Shown: positions 10,323 to 22,200 of the stretch, piece by piece
Position numbering within the stretch: the first letter of the stretch is position 1
How the letters are laid out: every line of letters begins with the position of its first letter
From: Cladochytrium replicatum
Taxonomy: Eukaryota; Chytridiomycota; Chytridiomycetes; Cladochytriales; Cladochytriaceae
Direction: 5' to 3'
NCBI GenBank assembly: GCA_025526935.1
Contig: JAHLKD010000134.1
Coordinates: 39,847 to 103,846, forward strand
Length of the DNA stretch: 64,000 nt
Position numbers and translations under genes: made by a program
Notes under the pieces: model-generated
Database searches by the model: none
Told to the model about the DNA's origin: nothing
The model's input: the letters and a program-made list of their open reading frames with translations, nothing else

Positions 10323-13300
10323 ATGGGCAACATTGTGTCCAGCACAACACCATCGGCAGCAACGGCTGGAATCGACAGCTATGTCAGCGAACTGGCTGAT
10401 GTACAATACGAAAAGAGGCATGCGTTTACATTGTGAAGTTTGGGGTCACATCCGTTCTCATATTTGCACCCGTTTGCAATTGTAGCTTGGGAAGTGCTCG
10501 ATTTCTAAAAACTATCCGCTGCAAACACAAAGAAGGGCAGGTTGTCGTCAAAATCTTCATCAAACCGGATCCTGGGATATCCTTGCGGAACTTCGCAAAG
10601 CAATTACAACGTACAGTGTGCAATGTGATGTTGATTCGATTAATGAAGAATATTTGCTTTCAGTCGAAAAGAATTTGCTATTTGATGTTCCGAATGCATT
10701 GCCGTACGCCAGAGTACTGGAAACTGAGAAGGCGGGATACGTGATACGGCAACACATGTTTAGCAGCTTGTATGATCGGATCAGGTACGACCTTTGGCGG
10801 GAATTGTTCTAATGGCTCACTCTTACTAAACATCACCTGGAAATCAAGTAATCGACCGTTTCTCAACCTAGCAGAGAAGCGATGGATTGCATATCAGCTG
10901 CTCGCTGGAGTTGCACAAGCACATGCTCGTCAGGTTCGGAGATATTCAACATGTTTTGGCGTGTCTCATCTTTCTGTAGGTGTTTCATGGTGATATCAAA
11001 ACTGAAAACGTATTGGTGACTAGTTGGAACTGGGCATACTTGAGTGATTTCAGCAATTTCAAACCTGCATATCTGCCCGAAGTACACTTGAAACGGATTC
11101 ATGTTGTCGTGTGTGCTCATCATTGAACAAAGGACAACCCTGCTGACTTCTCGTTCTATTTTGACACGTCGGCAAGGAGGACTTGTTATCTCGCACCGGA
11201 GCGATTTTACTCACCAGGAGAGACCCTTTTTGCCGCAAAAGAAGGGAAAGTAACTGGATCTATGGATGTTTTTTCGCTCGGGTATGCAATGGTCAAATGC
11301 TGGATATATTTAAGTAACGAATGGATGCAGTTGTACTATTGCGGAATTATTTCTGGAGGGAACATCAGTGTTCACCCTTGCACAACTCTTGCGATATCGA
11401 TCCCAAGAATATGATCCGTCATCGGAGCTCGAAAAAATCAAATGCGAACACATCCAGGTTTGCAATAAATACGAACTTTCTTTCGCAAAATGACAACATT
11501 TTTAATGGGTTAGAGTTTGGTTAAAGATATGATCCAAATTGACCCTGCTAAGCGATTAACAGCGCCGCAATACTTGCAACAATGGTGAGACGTTTCAATG
11601 GTATGCGATTGAACGCTAAACGCGAACACCTTAGGCGCGGTACAGCGTTCCCGGGAATATTCTACACTTTCTTGCACCAATATGTATCTTCGACAATTGA
11701 TCCACCAACCCCAATTGTAATTTCATCCCCTTCACCTGCAACGCTGGCGCCCCGTTCGCAGACCAACGTTTCCAAAACTCCTCAGAGGTCAAGTAGCTCT
11801 CAAAACCTGTTCTCCTTCACAGCATCACCTGCGACCCCAGTCGCTGTGGTAGTCCAAGTGGGAGTCAAAGCCTCCTTACCACCATCAACGGTCGTTTCTG
11901 CGGATACAGACGCAAAACTTGAGAAAATTTATTTCGATTTCGGGACAATTGCGATCGCACTTGGAATGGTGTCTATTGATGAACCATCAGAGGACCAGAA
12001 CCATGGTCCGTCCAGTGGGGATGCTCTTTCGGTCGGGGATAAGAGAAGAAATATCGGGGAAAATGGTTTGTATGCCAACGTACATGTGATGCAGTGCTGA
12101 CGGCGTTCTCGGATATATAGATAGGGAAAGAAATGACGTAAGAAAAAATTAGACTGGAGCTTTTCGAAGTTGAAAGATCTGTTTAGCGCTACCTTCCGTA
12201 TGTGCTTAGTATCCCACTGTACTCGATCCCGGTAACGGAGATCACAGTGGTTCCAAGCGCACGTACGGCTTTCCGAGTGAAATTTGACAATTTCTGACGT
12301 ACTCGCAGGGGAGGGATGCATTATCTTCATGAGTATAATCTGTTCGTGCATCCGGAACACGCTGTTTCCGATATCTCGCATGTATGCAATCGAGCTTCTA
12401 CTCGCATTGGCCACGCAGCTCTCGGACGCTGACAAACTCGATCGATGTGTCCCATATCTTGTGACAGTGCTGGCTGATGATAATGGGGTTGTTCGAGCTA
12501 CCGCTTTGAAAGCACTCACCCAACTGGTAATTATTCTTACAATTTAGGTTGACCTTTAGAGATGAATCGCTCATTTTCGATTTTCAAGATGGCCCTGGTT
12601 GAAGAAATTACTCCGGCGGAAGCCAACATCTTTCCTGAATTCATTCTTCCTGCTTTGAAGCGGTTTTCTTCTGACAGTGACGGATTTGTCAGAGCCACGT
12701 ACGCCCAGTGTTTACCCAGCATTGGTGAGCTCATGTGGTGAACTCTTCGATGTCGTAACTGATTAAGACTCACAAGCTGAAACCGCATTGCTCTTTCTCG
12801 AGCTATCCGAAGTTTTCAGAAGCGTACCTTCCGACATTGAAGGTGAAGAACTACATCAGGTGAGATTATGGCTATCACTTTCGCGAATGTGCTAAGATTT
12901 ATATTTTACCGTGACTGCAGATCAGCTATGATTCCTCTCTGCGTGAACTTCATGATTCTGTCCAAGATGAAGTTATAGCTCTGCTCGTCGATCAGGAACC
13001 GACAGTAAAACGGTCTCTTCTCGCTGAAATCGCTCGCCTGTGTGTCTTCTTTGGCCGTCAACGGGCCAATGATGTCTTGTTGTCACACATGCTGACTTAC
13101 TTGAATGACGTCGACTGGCAGCTGCGAGCGTAATGTTAATCATGATCATTTACAACTCACTGCTGATAGCCACACCTACAGAGCATTCTTTGAAAGCATT
13201 GTTGGGGTCGGGATGTTTTTGGGTGGATGGAGTCTGGAAGAGTATATCCTTCCACTGATGATCCAATCTTTAACAGGTAAAATGAACTGCTTAGAGGCGA

Positions 13301-16300
13301 TTTTTCCAATCTTGATCCACCTGACGCTAGATGCCGAGGAATTTGTTGTGGAAAAGGTGCTCAATTCCCTCACGGCCCTCGGCGAACTTGGGCTCCTCCA
13401 AAAGTCGAAACTGAAAGAGCTTTTCAATATTGTGTTACCTTTGGTCTGTCATGCAAACATTTGGATTCGATACGGTAAAGGATCCACTATGCTTTTGGTA
13501 TTTTTTGTTTCTGAAAACTCCAAAAAGGGGCAATTGCATTTGTTGCATCGACCGCAAATGCTGTACCGTTAATAGATGTTCGAAGCGTGCTTTATCCTAT
13601 GGTTCGACCTTTCTTGAAGAACGATATAGATAAGATGACCGCCGACCAGCTCCTCGACAATCTAAAAAGCCCTGTAAGTCCAACTTTAACAAGCTGATTT
13701 TCAGTCTTACGAACTTATAAGGTGAGCCGAGTACTTTATGACCAGACGTTGCTCCTGGCATCGAAATCAGGTAATGGGAATTCCAACTTCAGTGAAAGAC
13801 TCTCTGGCGAGTCTTCAATGGAGAGTGGAAAACCTGGCGAGTAAGAGTTATTTCGAAAAGAATACATCCGAAACATTGAAGTTGTTTTTCTCAGGAATGA
13901 TATGGTATCGAAACTCAGAGAGTTCGGCATGATTGATGAGGACAAGGACAAACTGATTGCTTTGAGATATCACCTCTTTAAGTCGTCCCAGTCAAAGTTG
14001 CGGTAAATGGTTTTAAGGATACGTTTGAAAACGAGCTGAATGAAGTTTTAGAGTATCAGAGGTTGGAAACCAATGGGCCCATCCCGACGACGTTAAAACA
14101 ACGGTAATTGCCGTTTGTAATTTTGGTGTACAGTCGCTAACTTGAATGACAACAGTCCGCTTTTGTTCCTTTGAAGAACTTTTCAATCACTCCGCATACA
14201 GTGTTCCTTTCTCCACCAGAATCATATGCGGAAGCTCCAACGGAAATCAAAACGGTCAGTCGCATAGTAAATCCCTTTTCAGAAATCAAAACGGTCAGTC
14301 GCATAGCAAATCCCTTTTCAGAAATCAAAACGGTCAGTCGCATAGTAAATCCCTTTTCAGTAATTCACTAACTCCTACTCGATAGGTTTCCCTCTCAAGA
14401 TCTAACTCCCAGTCTTCCGATAACATGTTGCGAAGAGCGTCGGACGCCAGCCATCCAAATACGCTGCCTTTGCCGCTAGCAGCTAATTCACGAAGAACAG
14501 TCGGTACTGACAGTAATACCGAGGGTTCACTACCACCAATGAGCCCTCAAGGTTCTCACCGTTTTCCCTTCACCGACGTACCTCGCCACAGCACTTTGTC
14601 AAATGCGTCAAGCTATGACGGAGGAAGTGACGCCGGCGCACCATTTATTGTGCGAGGGAAGGCTGATCTTCCATACATACCCCATGGAACGCTGGCCGCA
14701 AGAACCACCAAAAGCTCTGCGGCGGTCTCCGTTGTGAGCAGTGAGACGGCGCACGGGACAATCGACGTACAGCTCTCCAAGAAGCGGCAGGGAATGGGTG
14801 TGCGGTCTCCAAGTGAAGCAAATAGTGCCGTTACGCCCATGAGTGGAGTCGGGGAGGTACCCAGGGTCGCGGACTTGGATCAGACGTCAGATGGTGGTAT
14901 CAGATCAACTGCTGGCTTTTCGCAAAGATATGCGCAATCCGTAGCTTCTTCCTCAACTTCTTCAACCATGAAGCCAACTGGGACAAAGACCCAGGGCCTC
15001 CCGTCATCACTTTCAATTGCAAGTTTCCCAAGCACAGGGTTGTTGTCGCCACCACAAGGTAATATTTAAAGCGATTTTGATGTTTATTATTTCATCAGTG
15101 TTTCTCATTCCATAGAGAGCCAGGATAAGTACTTGCGAAAGCTTCTTGAGAAGAAGAGACATCAGCTCTTCCCACCACCAATTCCAGGTACTGTATCACG
15201 TCTTATCTTTTTAGTTGCTTATATTATGCATTTAGAGCTTGGACAAAAGGTGTCCCCACTTTCTTCTTCGGGAATCCTTGCTCAAAGGAGAAAAGTTCGA
15301 TCGAAGAAACCACCACCTCCTCCACTTGGTGTCTCAACGGATCTTAAGTCTTGGCGTCCAGAAGGTAAGTCCGCAGATGATATGTTCCCACTGTTACTTA
15401 GCATTTTTTCAGGGGTTTTGGTTGCCAATTTGACCGAGCATCAAAAGGCTGTTAACCGTGTACGAGTCGCTCCTGACCACAACTTCTTTGCTACATGTTC
15501 TGATGACGGAACTGTGAAAGTATGGGACTCTCATCGACTGGAAAAGAACGTGAGCAACCGTGCAAGATTGAGCTATAAGGCGCAAGGTACATTTTTTTGT
15601 TTTTTCCCTGGGATTCTTTTCCCATTCAATTTGGGATTAATAGGAGGCAAAATTCTTTCTTTCACTTTCTGTGAGTCGACGCACAGCATTGCTTCGGTTT
15701 CTGATAACGGAACCATTCACATCAATCGGTACTATAATTGCAGGTTGTTTCTTATGTGGGGTGTATTTATTGTCCTTCATAGTGTTGAGTACATACCTTC
15801 TGCATCTCATGCCCCTAAGTATGAGGGATACATTCCTGTCAGAATGGTGACCGTCGATGAAGGTGACTATCCTGTTATGGTTGAACACTTTGACACCGGT
15901 AGGAGCATTGGCTGATGGGTTTGCCAGTACTAATTCTTACGTAAGAAACCGAGTCGATGCTTGTGTATGCAACCTTGGGTGGTCGACTCTGCGGGCTTGA
16001 TCTACGCACTATGAAATCGGCGTGGTCGCTAGACATACCGCCCAACTACGGAGTCCCCACTGCTCTGCTGATTGATAAGCGCCGATGTTGGATCACCAGT
16101 GCCACTCATCGTGGTGTGTTCTCGCTTTGGGACATCAGGTTCAATTTACAAGTGAAATCTTGGACTCACCCAGCCAAGAGTAAAGTACATTCAATTGTGC
16201 CGTACTGGAAATCCACGGCTTCGAACGCGGACAAGATGATCATGACCACAATTGAGGGGCGAACAAATGAAATATCATCGTGGGACTTGGAGACGGGGAC

Positions 16301-17073
16301 ATGCAAAGAAGTTTGGTGTGTAGTTGGGCAAGCCGGACGCGGCGGCAGCGATCCAGAAGAAGAAATGAATCGGGTCTATGGTCAAGGTTTAAAGGTGAGG
16401 CTGCTGTGAGGCTGCTTAATATTAGCTTTCTGAATCTAACTGGTCCTCTAAGGCGCTGTCACCGCCGGAATCGAATGATTTCGGCTTCAGTTCACTGCAT
16501 CCTGTGGACACTACATCAGCATTAAATGTTGCTTCTACTGGGGGGCGAACAATGTCGAGACCCCATGATCAGTCTGTTAGGGCCATTGCCGATCTGAGCG
16601 CATGCGATGTTCCGTACATGATAACGGCTGGGACTGATAGGAAGATACGTTTGTGGGATTGCAACAACGTTAACCAAAGTTTTGTTGTTTGTGGATTGGA
16701 TAAAGACGAATATCTCCCTCGATACACGTGAGTTTAGAGAAACAGTTCAACCATAATTGAGGTTGATGTCTCGTTTGCCAGTTCGCATACGTATGGTGGC
16801 ATATCCTTCTCCATGGAATATACACCGTCTCATGGTCTTTCGGCTGCCACGGCTACGAGGAACGCGCTAAATCCCCATGAGTCACCTCCGCTTCTCAATT
16901 CTTCGGGGACTTCTGCTCAAACTGTTGGAATTTTGGGAAGCGAAACTGGAATGATGACAAGCCCGTCTAACGTTGGACATCTCGACGTAATCACGGACGT
17001 AGCTTTACTTCGGGCTCCATATACAATGCTATTAAGTACCAGCCGGGATGGTGTTGTAAAAGTATGGAAATGA
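10323..17073 (+). CDS. VPS15: VPS15 / PIK3R4, pseudokinase-HEAT-WD40 regulatory subunit of Vps34 PI3-kinase
   Basis: A long gene of roughly 20 exons. The N-terminus MGNIVSS is a myristoylation signal, as in all VPS15 proteins. The kinase-like domain is recovered by splicing: [103 protein letters not shown] and APERF. Next come HEAT repeats ([67 protein letters not shown]). The C-terminal WD40 propeller includes [18 protein letters not shown], a central blade near 16.6 kb and the closing [14 protein letters not shown] before TGA 17071. With Vps34 and Beclin-1/Vps30 it acts on endosomes and autophagosomes. First exons: 10323-10417, 10486-10610, 10664-10784, 10849-10933, 10980-11081. Intron 1 is GC-AG. 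A tandem repeat triplicates a splice donor at 14.25-14.36 kb. Confidence 0.95.
14243..14359 (+). repeat. Three tandem 39-bp units spanning a VPS15 exon-intron boundary
   Basis: Units at 14243-14281, 14282-14320 and 14321-14359 are identical except for one T/C change in unit 2. Each encodes [13 protein letters not shown] (VSRIANPFS in unit 2) in frame and contains the sequence ACG|GTCAGT, a good 5' splice site, at 14255, 14294 and 14333. The shared acceptor lies at 14385 (ACTCGATAG) behind a CACTAAC branch point. Confidence 0.9.
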
Positions 17074-17707
17074 TTGTATTTTTGATAATATGTTAGTTTA
17101 ATGGCACAGTCTGATCGATAACGTCCACGGATCAGAATCAGGGACGCCGCTAGGCAGTCCTGCGGCAATGGGATCTTTGCAAGACAAAGGTACTCTCCCA
17201 AAACTGCAGATACTTATGGCACGAACGCAATTCCCGCTGAACGATGATGCACCGATATCCAGTTCTGCTGATGCACCGTTGCGGCAGCTGCTGCCGCTAC
17301 GGCAGCATCAGGAGCAACTCCTCTGTGGGGAGCTTTCGAATCTCAAAATATTATTCAGAACATTTGGGTTGCTTACTTAGGAATGAGCGACATGCACAGA
17401 ATCACTGCTGAAAGGACTAACTAATCGTTCATCTTCCTAACAAATTGATTTTCCTTGCTCGATGCTAAATTTGAAGGATGATACATCAGGTTGGTATCCA
17501 AGCAAAGTACTCTGCAAATCTATCTCCACAGAAGTAAAGGTAAGAAGATAAGTGTGAATAATTGGGGTAGTGGAACTCATGAGCAGGTGAGACAAAATGG
17601 CAACTGCCCATGTCGCCTCCTCCATTCGGAGGTGATATGGAAAATTTTCCTTTATTGATGCTCTGTCGGAATGTGTCAGGTTGAGTTCTCAGTGGTAATT
17701 TCCTAAA
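17074..17707. other. Unassigned stretch after VPS15
   Basis: 634 bp between the VPS15 stop and the SKI8-like fragment. Short open stretches include an Ala/Thr-rich tract near 17250-17330, but no motif is recognisable and no reading frame continues into the SKI8 remnant. It may contain decayed upstream blades of that gene. Confidence 0.3.
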
Positions 17708-18066
17708 ATGTTATCTAGCCACAGCGGAAACCCAATATCTCCCACGAGTGCGCATACGTCGTGGGTTCTTTCTGTTTCGTATAATCCCGACGGGAGGCAA
17801 TTCGCCTCAGGGTATGGATTGTGGACTGTCCGGTTTTGGTCGGCTGGAGCCTATTTTAGATCGAGTGATAAACGAATGAAGATTTGGGACGCTGATAGCA
17901 GACAATATTTCACACATTTGACTCTCATACTGACCAAGTAAGTCTGCTTGAAATTGCGTTGGCTTATTTTGGCGAAGGGTTTGGGGAGTCGCTTACAACC
18001 AGAACGGATCCAAGCTTGCTTCCTTGTCAGACGATTGTACATTAAATGTTTACTTGACTGGAGGTT
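17708..18066 (+). pseudogene. SKI8/WDR61-like C-terminal WD40 fragment with a frameshift
   Basis: Only the last two blades of a Ski8-type propeller are visible. They read SAHTSWVLSVSYNPDGRQFA, an intron, SSDKRMKIWDADSRQ, a frame change, FHTFDSHTDQ, an intron, then VWGVAYNQNGSKLASLSDDC and the end LNVYLTGG before TAA at 18064. This matches the end of Ski8/WDR61 (exosome-associated SKI complex and Paf1 complex). One base is missing between the WD motif and FHTFDSHTDQ near 17912. The N-terminal blades could not be found in the preceding 600 bp. Introns keep GT and AG ends, and an AATAAA at 18131-18136 lies 65 nt after the stop. A truncated pseudogene is most likely; a base-calling error plus an unrecognised divergent 5' part is the alternative. 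Confidence 0.65.
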
Positions 18067-18147
18067 AATTATTAAAGCATGCTGGATAGTAGTCACAATT
18101 TCACGCAAGTATGTACAGGGTTTATGTTACAATAAAGTCTCCGCTGC

Positions 18148-19241
18148 TCAGTGTTCCTTTTGCTGAGTTGCCTTGACTTTTGGGCTTCGAATTCCCCACG
18201 ATCCCAACTGTCGCACTTTATCAAGCAGGCCACTCTTTCTTTTTTCTTCCTTCCTTCGAGTCAAGTCCTGTTTACGCTGACGCTCAATTCGATAAAAGAG
18301 TGTACCATCCTGCAAGAGGCATCTTAACCCTGGCCTGATGTTTCTCGATTAACTTACATATTGGCGGCGAATGGACTCTTTGTCGATCATTCCATTTTTA
18401 CCGCACAGCATGTACAGCGTGAGCCACTCCAGTTTCATCGCCGTCATACCGACAAGGTCCCCAATGTTGCGCATCGATTTAGTCATTTCGAGGATTTCAT
18501 TGAGAGTGAGAGCCTTTTTCTTGTCCTTGTCAAACTTCGAAAACAGCTCCTCAAACTGACCGCTGTGAATATTAATGTGTCTCACAAACAAATACTTACA
18601 GTACCTTCTCGGGAACAAAGCGTCCCTCTTCCTAATTGCAAATTAAGAAAATATATTTTTGAATAGGCGAAGAGCTCACATCGTACACATCTGAGTCAGA
18701 ACCGTGCTTCAGTCTGTGAGAGTTTTTTATGTAAATCGGCATCAACGGGTTGGGTATCCACGAGTCCTGTATTGAATAAAACTCGGTTAGTAATATGGTA
18801 AGTATTCTTCAGATACAACCTGAGAGAACCAAAAGAACGTTGGGTTGATCACAGAGGCGGCAGCCAACGAGAACAACCAGTTGAACCCAAGAGCATAAAA
18901 TCCCAGAAATGTTTCCCACGGATAAACAATTCCTTACGTCATACAATAAATGGTCGTTTGCCAGAAACTATTCGGAATGCAATACCGTTTTTGTCTCGGT
19001 CAAAGAATTCCATATGCTGTTGGAGTACCGTAAGATGTGGTTTTCCGTCGGCAGAGCCCTCCGGCATTTCTTGAGAGCAAGCGATGTTCGCTCGTGGGGT
19101 TCCTGCATTTCCAAGAGTTGCTTCAAGTTCAACCGGTGCGGGATGCTGAACTGTAATGGGAACGTTTGCAAGAACAGAAGGACTAATTGAACTTGAGAAA
19201 TCAGTGTAGTCAACAAAATGTGTTTTTCATTACTTCGACAT
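18148..19241 (-). CDS. Caleosin (haem peroxygenase, lipid-droplet protein)
   Basis: Spliced minus-strand gene. Exon 1 is only 8 nt (ATGTCGAA), joined over a GT-AG intron to the exon beginning at 19182. The conserved order is clear: [18 protein letters not shown], a calcium-binding EF-hand with the usual His just before it; [20 protein letters not shown], the start of the hydrophobic hairpin; the proline-rich [68 protein letters not shown]; and [17 protein letters not shown]. The tail ends [15 protein letters not shown] 18148-18150. Caleosins bind Ca2+ and haem, oxidise fatty-acid hydroperoxides and sit on lipid bodies or ER; they are known from plants and fungi. The N-terminal leader of about 50 residues is poorly conserved. 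Its start lies just downstream of the large acidic gene on the same strand. Confidence 0.9.
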
Positions 19242-19288
19242 TTTGTTACACTGCATCTCCTCCTTTCAAGTCTTAAGAGAGTGCGAAT

Positions 19289-22200
19289 TTATTGAACAGC
19301 CAATGTGACGTATAGGGGGAGACGTTGACAAATCAAATAAACAAAATAATACATAAAGAACGGATGGGAGACTACATCTTTTTCTAGACCTGTTGCAATG
19401 GAATTACTTTTTCGGCTTTCACAAACAACCCATAGCCGTTCTCGCAACTAAAATATCGCTTTCCCCTCACCACTCCATCATGCTTTCCGACTGGCATACA
19501 GATCAAATTTGGGTTTGTCGAACGAGAAAGTGCTCACCTTTTTGGTCCAATCGAATTCCTGCCCACAATCCTGAAGAAGGGTATGCATCAAACTCTCCAA
19601 GGTATTGAAGTGTTCCTTGCCGAATTTTAGACGGAGGGAGACAAGATGCGGATTTTGCTCACCTGTGCTCTTTTCACCCTTGATAACAACGCAAATATGA
19701 TCACCCACCGAGGGAGAATGGGCTTGGTTGTGCTTTCGTGGCATTCCCCCTATTTCTTGATCTATGAACTGGGGATCACCTTCCACAGCAGTAGTTGGCG
19801 AATCATTCTGTTTCGGCACACTGTTCTCAGCTTTCGCATAGGGGAATCGATGAAGGGGAACAAGTTTTGGGGGTAGTGAGGGTGGGGTAGGATGATGTAA
19901 AGTTTGTAGTGTTGCTGCCTCGGGTTGCGTTTGAGGTCGCATTTTCCGAGCGGTCCTAATATGTCCTGGTGGAACTGGTGCTGTTGAGGAAGGGGCCGTT
20001 TTCGGCCGGGGAGGAGGCACTGAACATCAAAAACTCAGTCATTCCTCACCTGATCGAAATTAACTACTTACAATGTGAAGAAAGGTTTGGTCCACCGCCC
20101 CACCACCACCGATTTCCGCTATCTGGATGATTTCCAGTTGGAGGAGGCGGGTTTAATGCAAAGTAGTCTGCTGATCTCGGGGGAAGATTGCCAATAATCC
20201 CAAGAGGTGGTTTTCGAGCAGAGGTTCCAAAAGGGGTTCTTGGTAAATATGGGAAATACTTGACCTTTAAAAGGAATTAAATAAGGTCTAGGATTCAACT
20301 TTTTTTACACACTTCGATCAAAGGATCAGCGAGTGAGTTCCTCTGGAATTTCAACCGTCGAACTTCACGACGCAACTTCGCAACAAGAATTTGATATGCC
20401 TAAAATTGGCCGGATTACATTTAATGAAACTGCCAGGAAGCAAATTTCTTACTTTTTTCTGTCGATCAAGAAGGATCCTGGTGTTTTTGTCCAAATTGTC
20501 TTTAACGCTATCTCGAGCAGCGTCGAGAGCCTGTGCCCGGCTTAAATTACGCTTTCTCACAGGGTGGATACTTTTACCTCTTTGAGCTGTCGCTCTTTGT
20601 CCTTGAGGTCTGCAAGTACTGCTTCCCGATTATTCCCAGCGCATTTTAGCTGCGCAACTTCCCGGCGAAGGCTCGCAACTAGCGAGAAATATTCCGAATC
20701 TAAAAGCTTTTTTTCGATCTTTTCACCGGATATCTTGAGAAAATTTCACAGTAAACAACGCATACGATGTGGGCAACTTACATGCGACAGGGCTTTCGGT
20801 AAATGCTCGCTGTTCATCCTACTCAGTCTTTCTCTCGGAGACTGTTGCCTTGACGGGCGTTCCCCAGCCGGGGGTCGAGGTTGCTCCTTATGTTTGCTTT
20901 CGCTATTTTGAAGGCTGGTTTGTCTGCTACCTTTCTTGCTCGAATTAACCTGGGGAAGGGATGTATGAGAGGCGGATTGCCTGGGAGGACTTTGTACTCG
21001 TGACCCAGTCAGGCTTTTGGTTTTAGGAATCTCTGGCAATATTCTCTCTTTTGACTGTGTTTTTATGGTAGTCGTTAACGGAGATTTGTGATTCACTGAT
21101 GTTGTGATATCAGTCTTCCCATGAGGGGCTTGAGCGTCAGTTGCTGAAACGAAGTCTTGCTCTTTCTCAGCCGGTTGATCCACCCCAAAGCTTTCAAATT
21201 CATCTCCGTGATATTGTTGATCAGTGTTCATTGTGCCAAGAGTCGGCTGGCCATCGTTTCCCGCCATGAGTTGATCAACGTCTGCGAAATCGTCCCCAGC
21301 AGTTTCTGTACCATAAGCTTCTGCTTCATCGAAATTACCAGGCATCTCTGATGCAGCATTGTATAAGCCAGACGCCATAAAGGCGAGGCACTCCAGAAGT
21401 GCAATATGGGGGCCTTCACCTCTTTCTGCGCAGCCCCTAAGATCAGCGGAAAACTCTTCGAACTGATCCGCAACAGCTTCCATATATTTGTCCAAAACGG
21501 TCCCATTAGAGTGAACCGACGATTCCCGAAGGCGAGATGCCAAAAACGAGCTAACTGCCGCAATTTCCAGCGCGTTGTCTGATGGACTGCTGTACTCACC
21601 ATCAGTTTGAGTCAGCATCATTAGCTGCTGCAGTGCCAATGAGTGCGAGTCAACATCGTGTCCCTCTGAAAAGTCGTTTTCGTAGCAATGGTTGTCGTCA
21701 TGTCCACCCTCGTCAGTATCATAGCTCTGTACTTGATCCGCCACCGCTATCCGGAGAGCTTCGAGAGCAGCAGTTCGATCAGCATCGTCGTCAGAGTATA
21801 TTCCACCGTTGTCTAACAGCAAGTCTCCTGGGACGTAGTGATCGGAGAAGGCTGACTGGCTGTGCTTCTCCACCTCACCAGTCTGCTCATTTACACCGTT
21901 CAAGAAGCTGTCGCCGTAAGTGTTCAGCCCATCGATTACTTCATGTGTTCCATGTGCTTCGAATGATTCGTCCTCATACGACGATTCATGATGCTCCTCC
22001 TGAGTGCTGTTTGTCAAACCTTCGCCGTTCTTGGTTTCGGCTACAAATTCAGACTGCTGGGCTTCTGTATCTTCGATAGCTTCATGGGCCTCAAAAGATT
22101 CATTGTTGTAATCAACAGACACATGTGCTTTTGCTGGGGCGAAGTCTTGCTCGTAATTAGCACCGTCTTTAAAGTAGGAGTCGGTGACTCCAATATTCTC

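Noticed and set aside
10980-11081. VPS15 kinase domain judged broken because HRD is HGD and DFG is SDFSNF
   Set aside because: These departures are the normal state of the VPS15 family; the frame is intact.
14243-14359. 39-bp direct repeats as a CRISPR-like array
   Set aside because: Units are contiguous with no spacers, lie in a eukaryotic gene and keep the reading frame.
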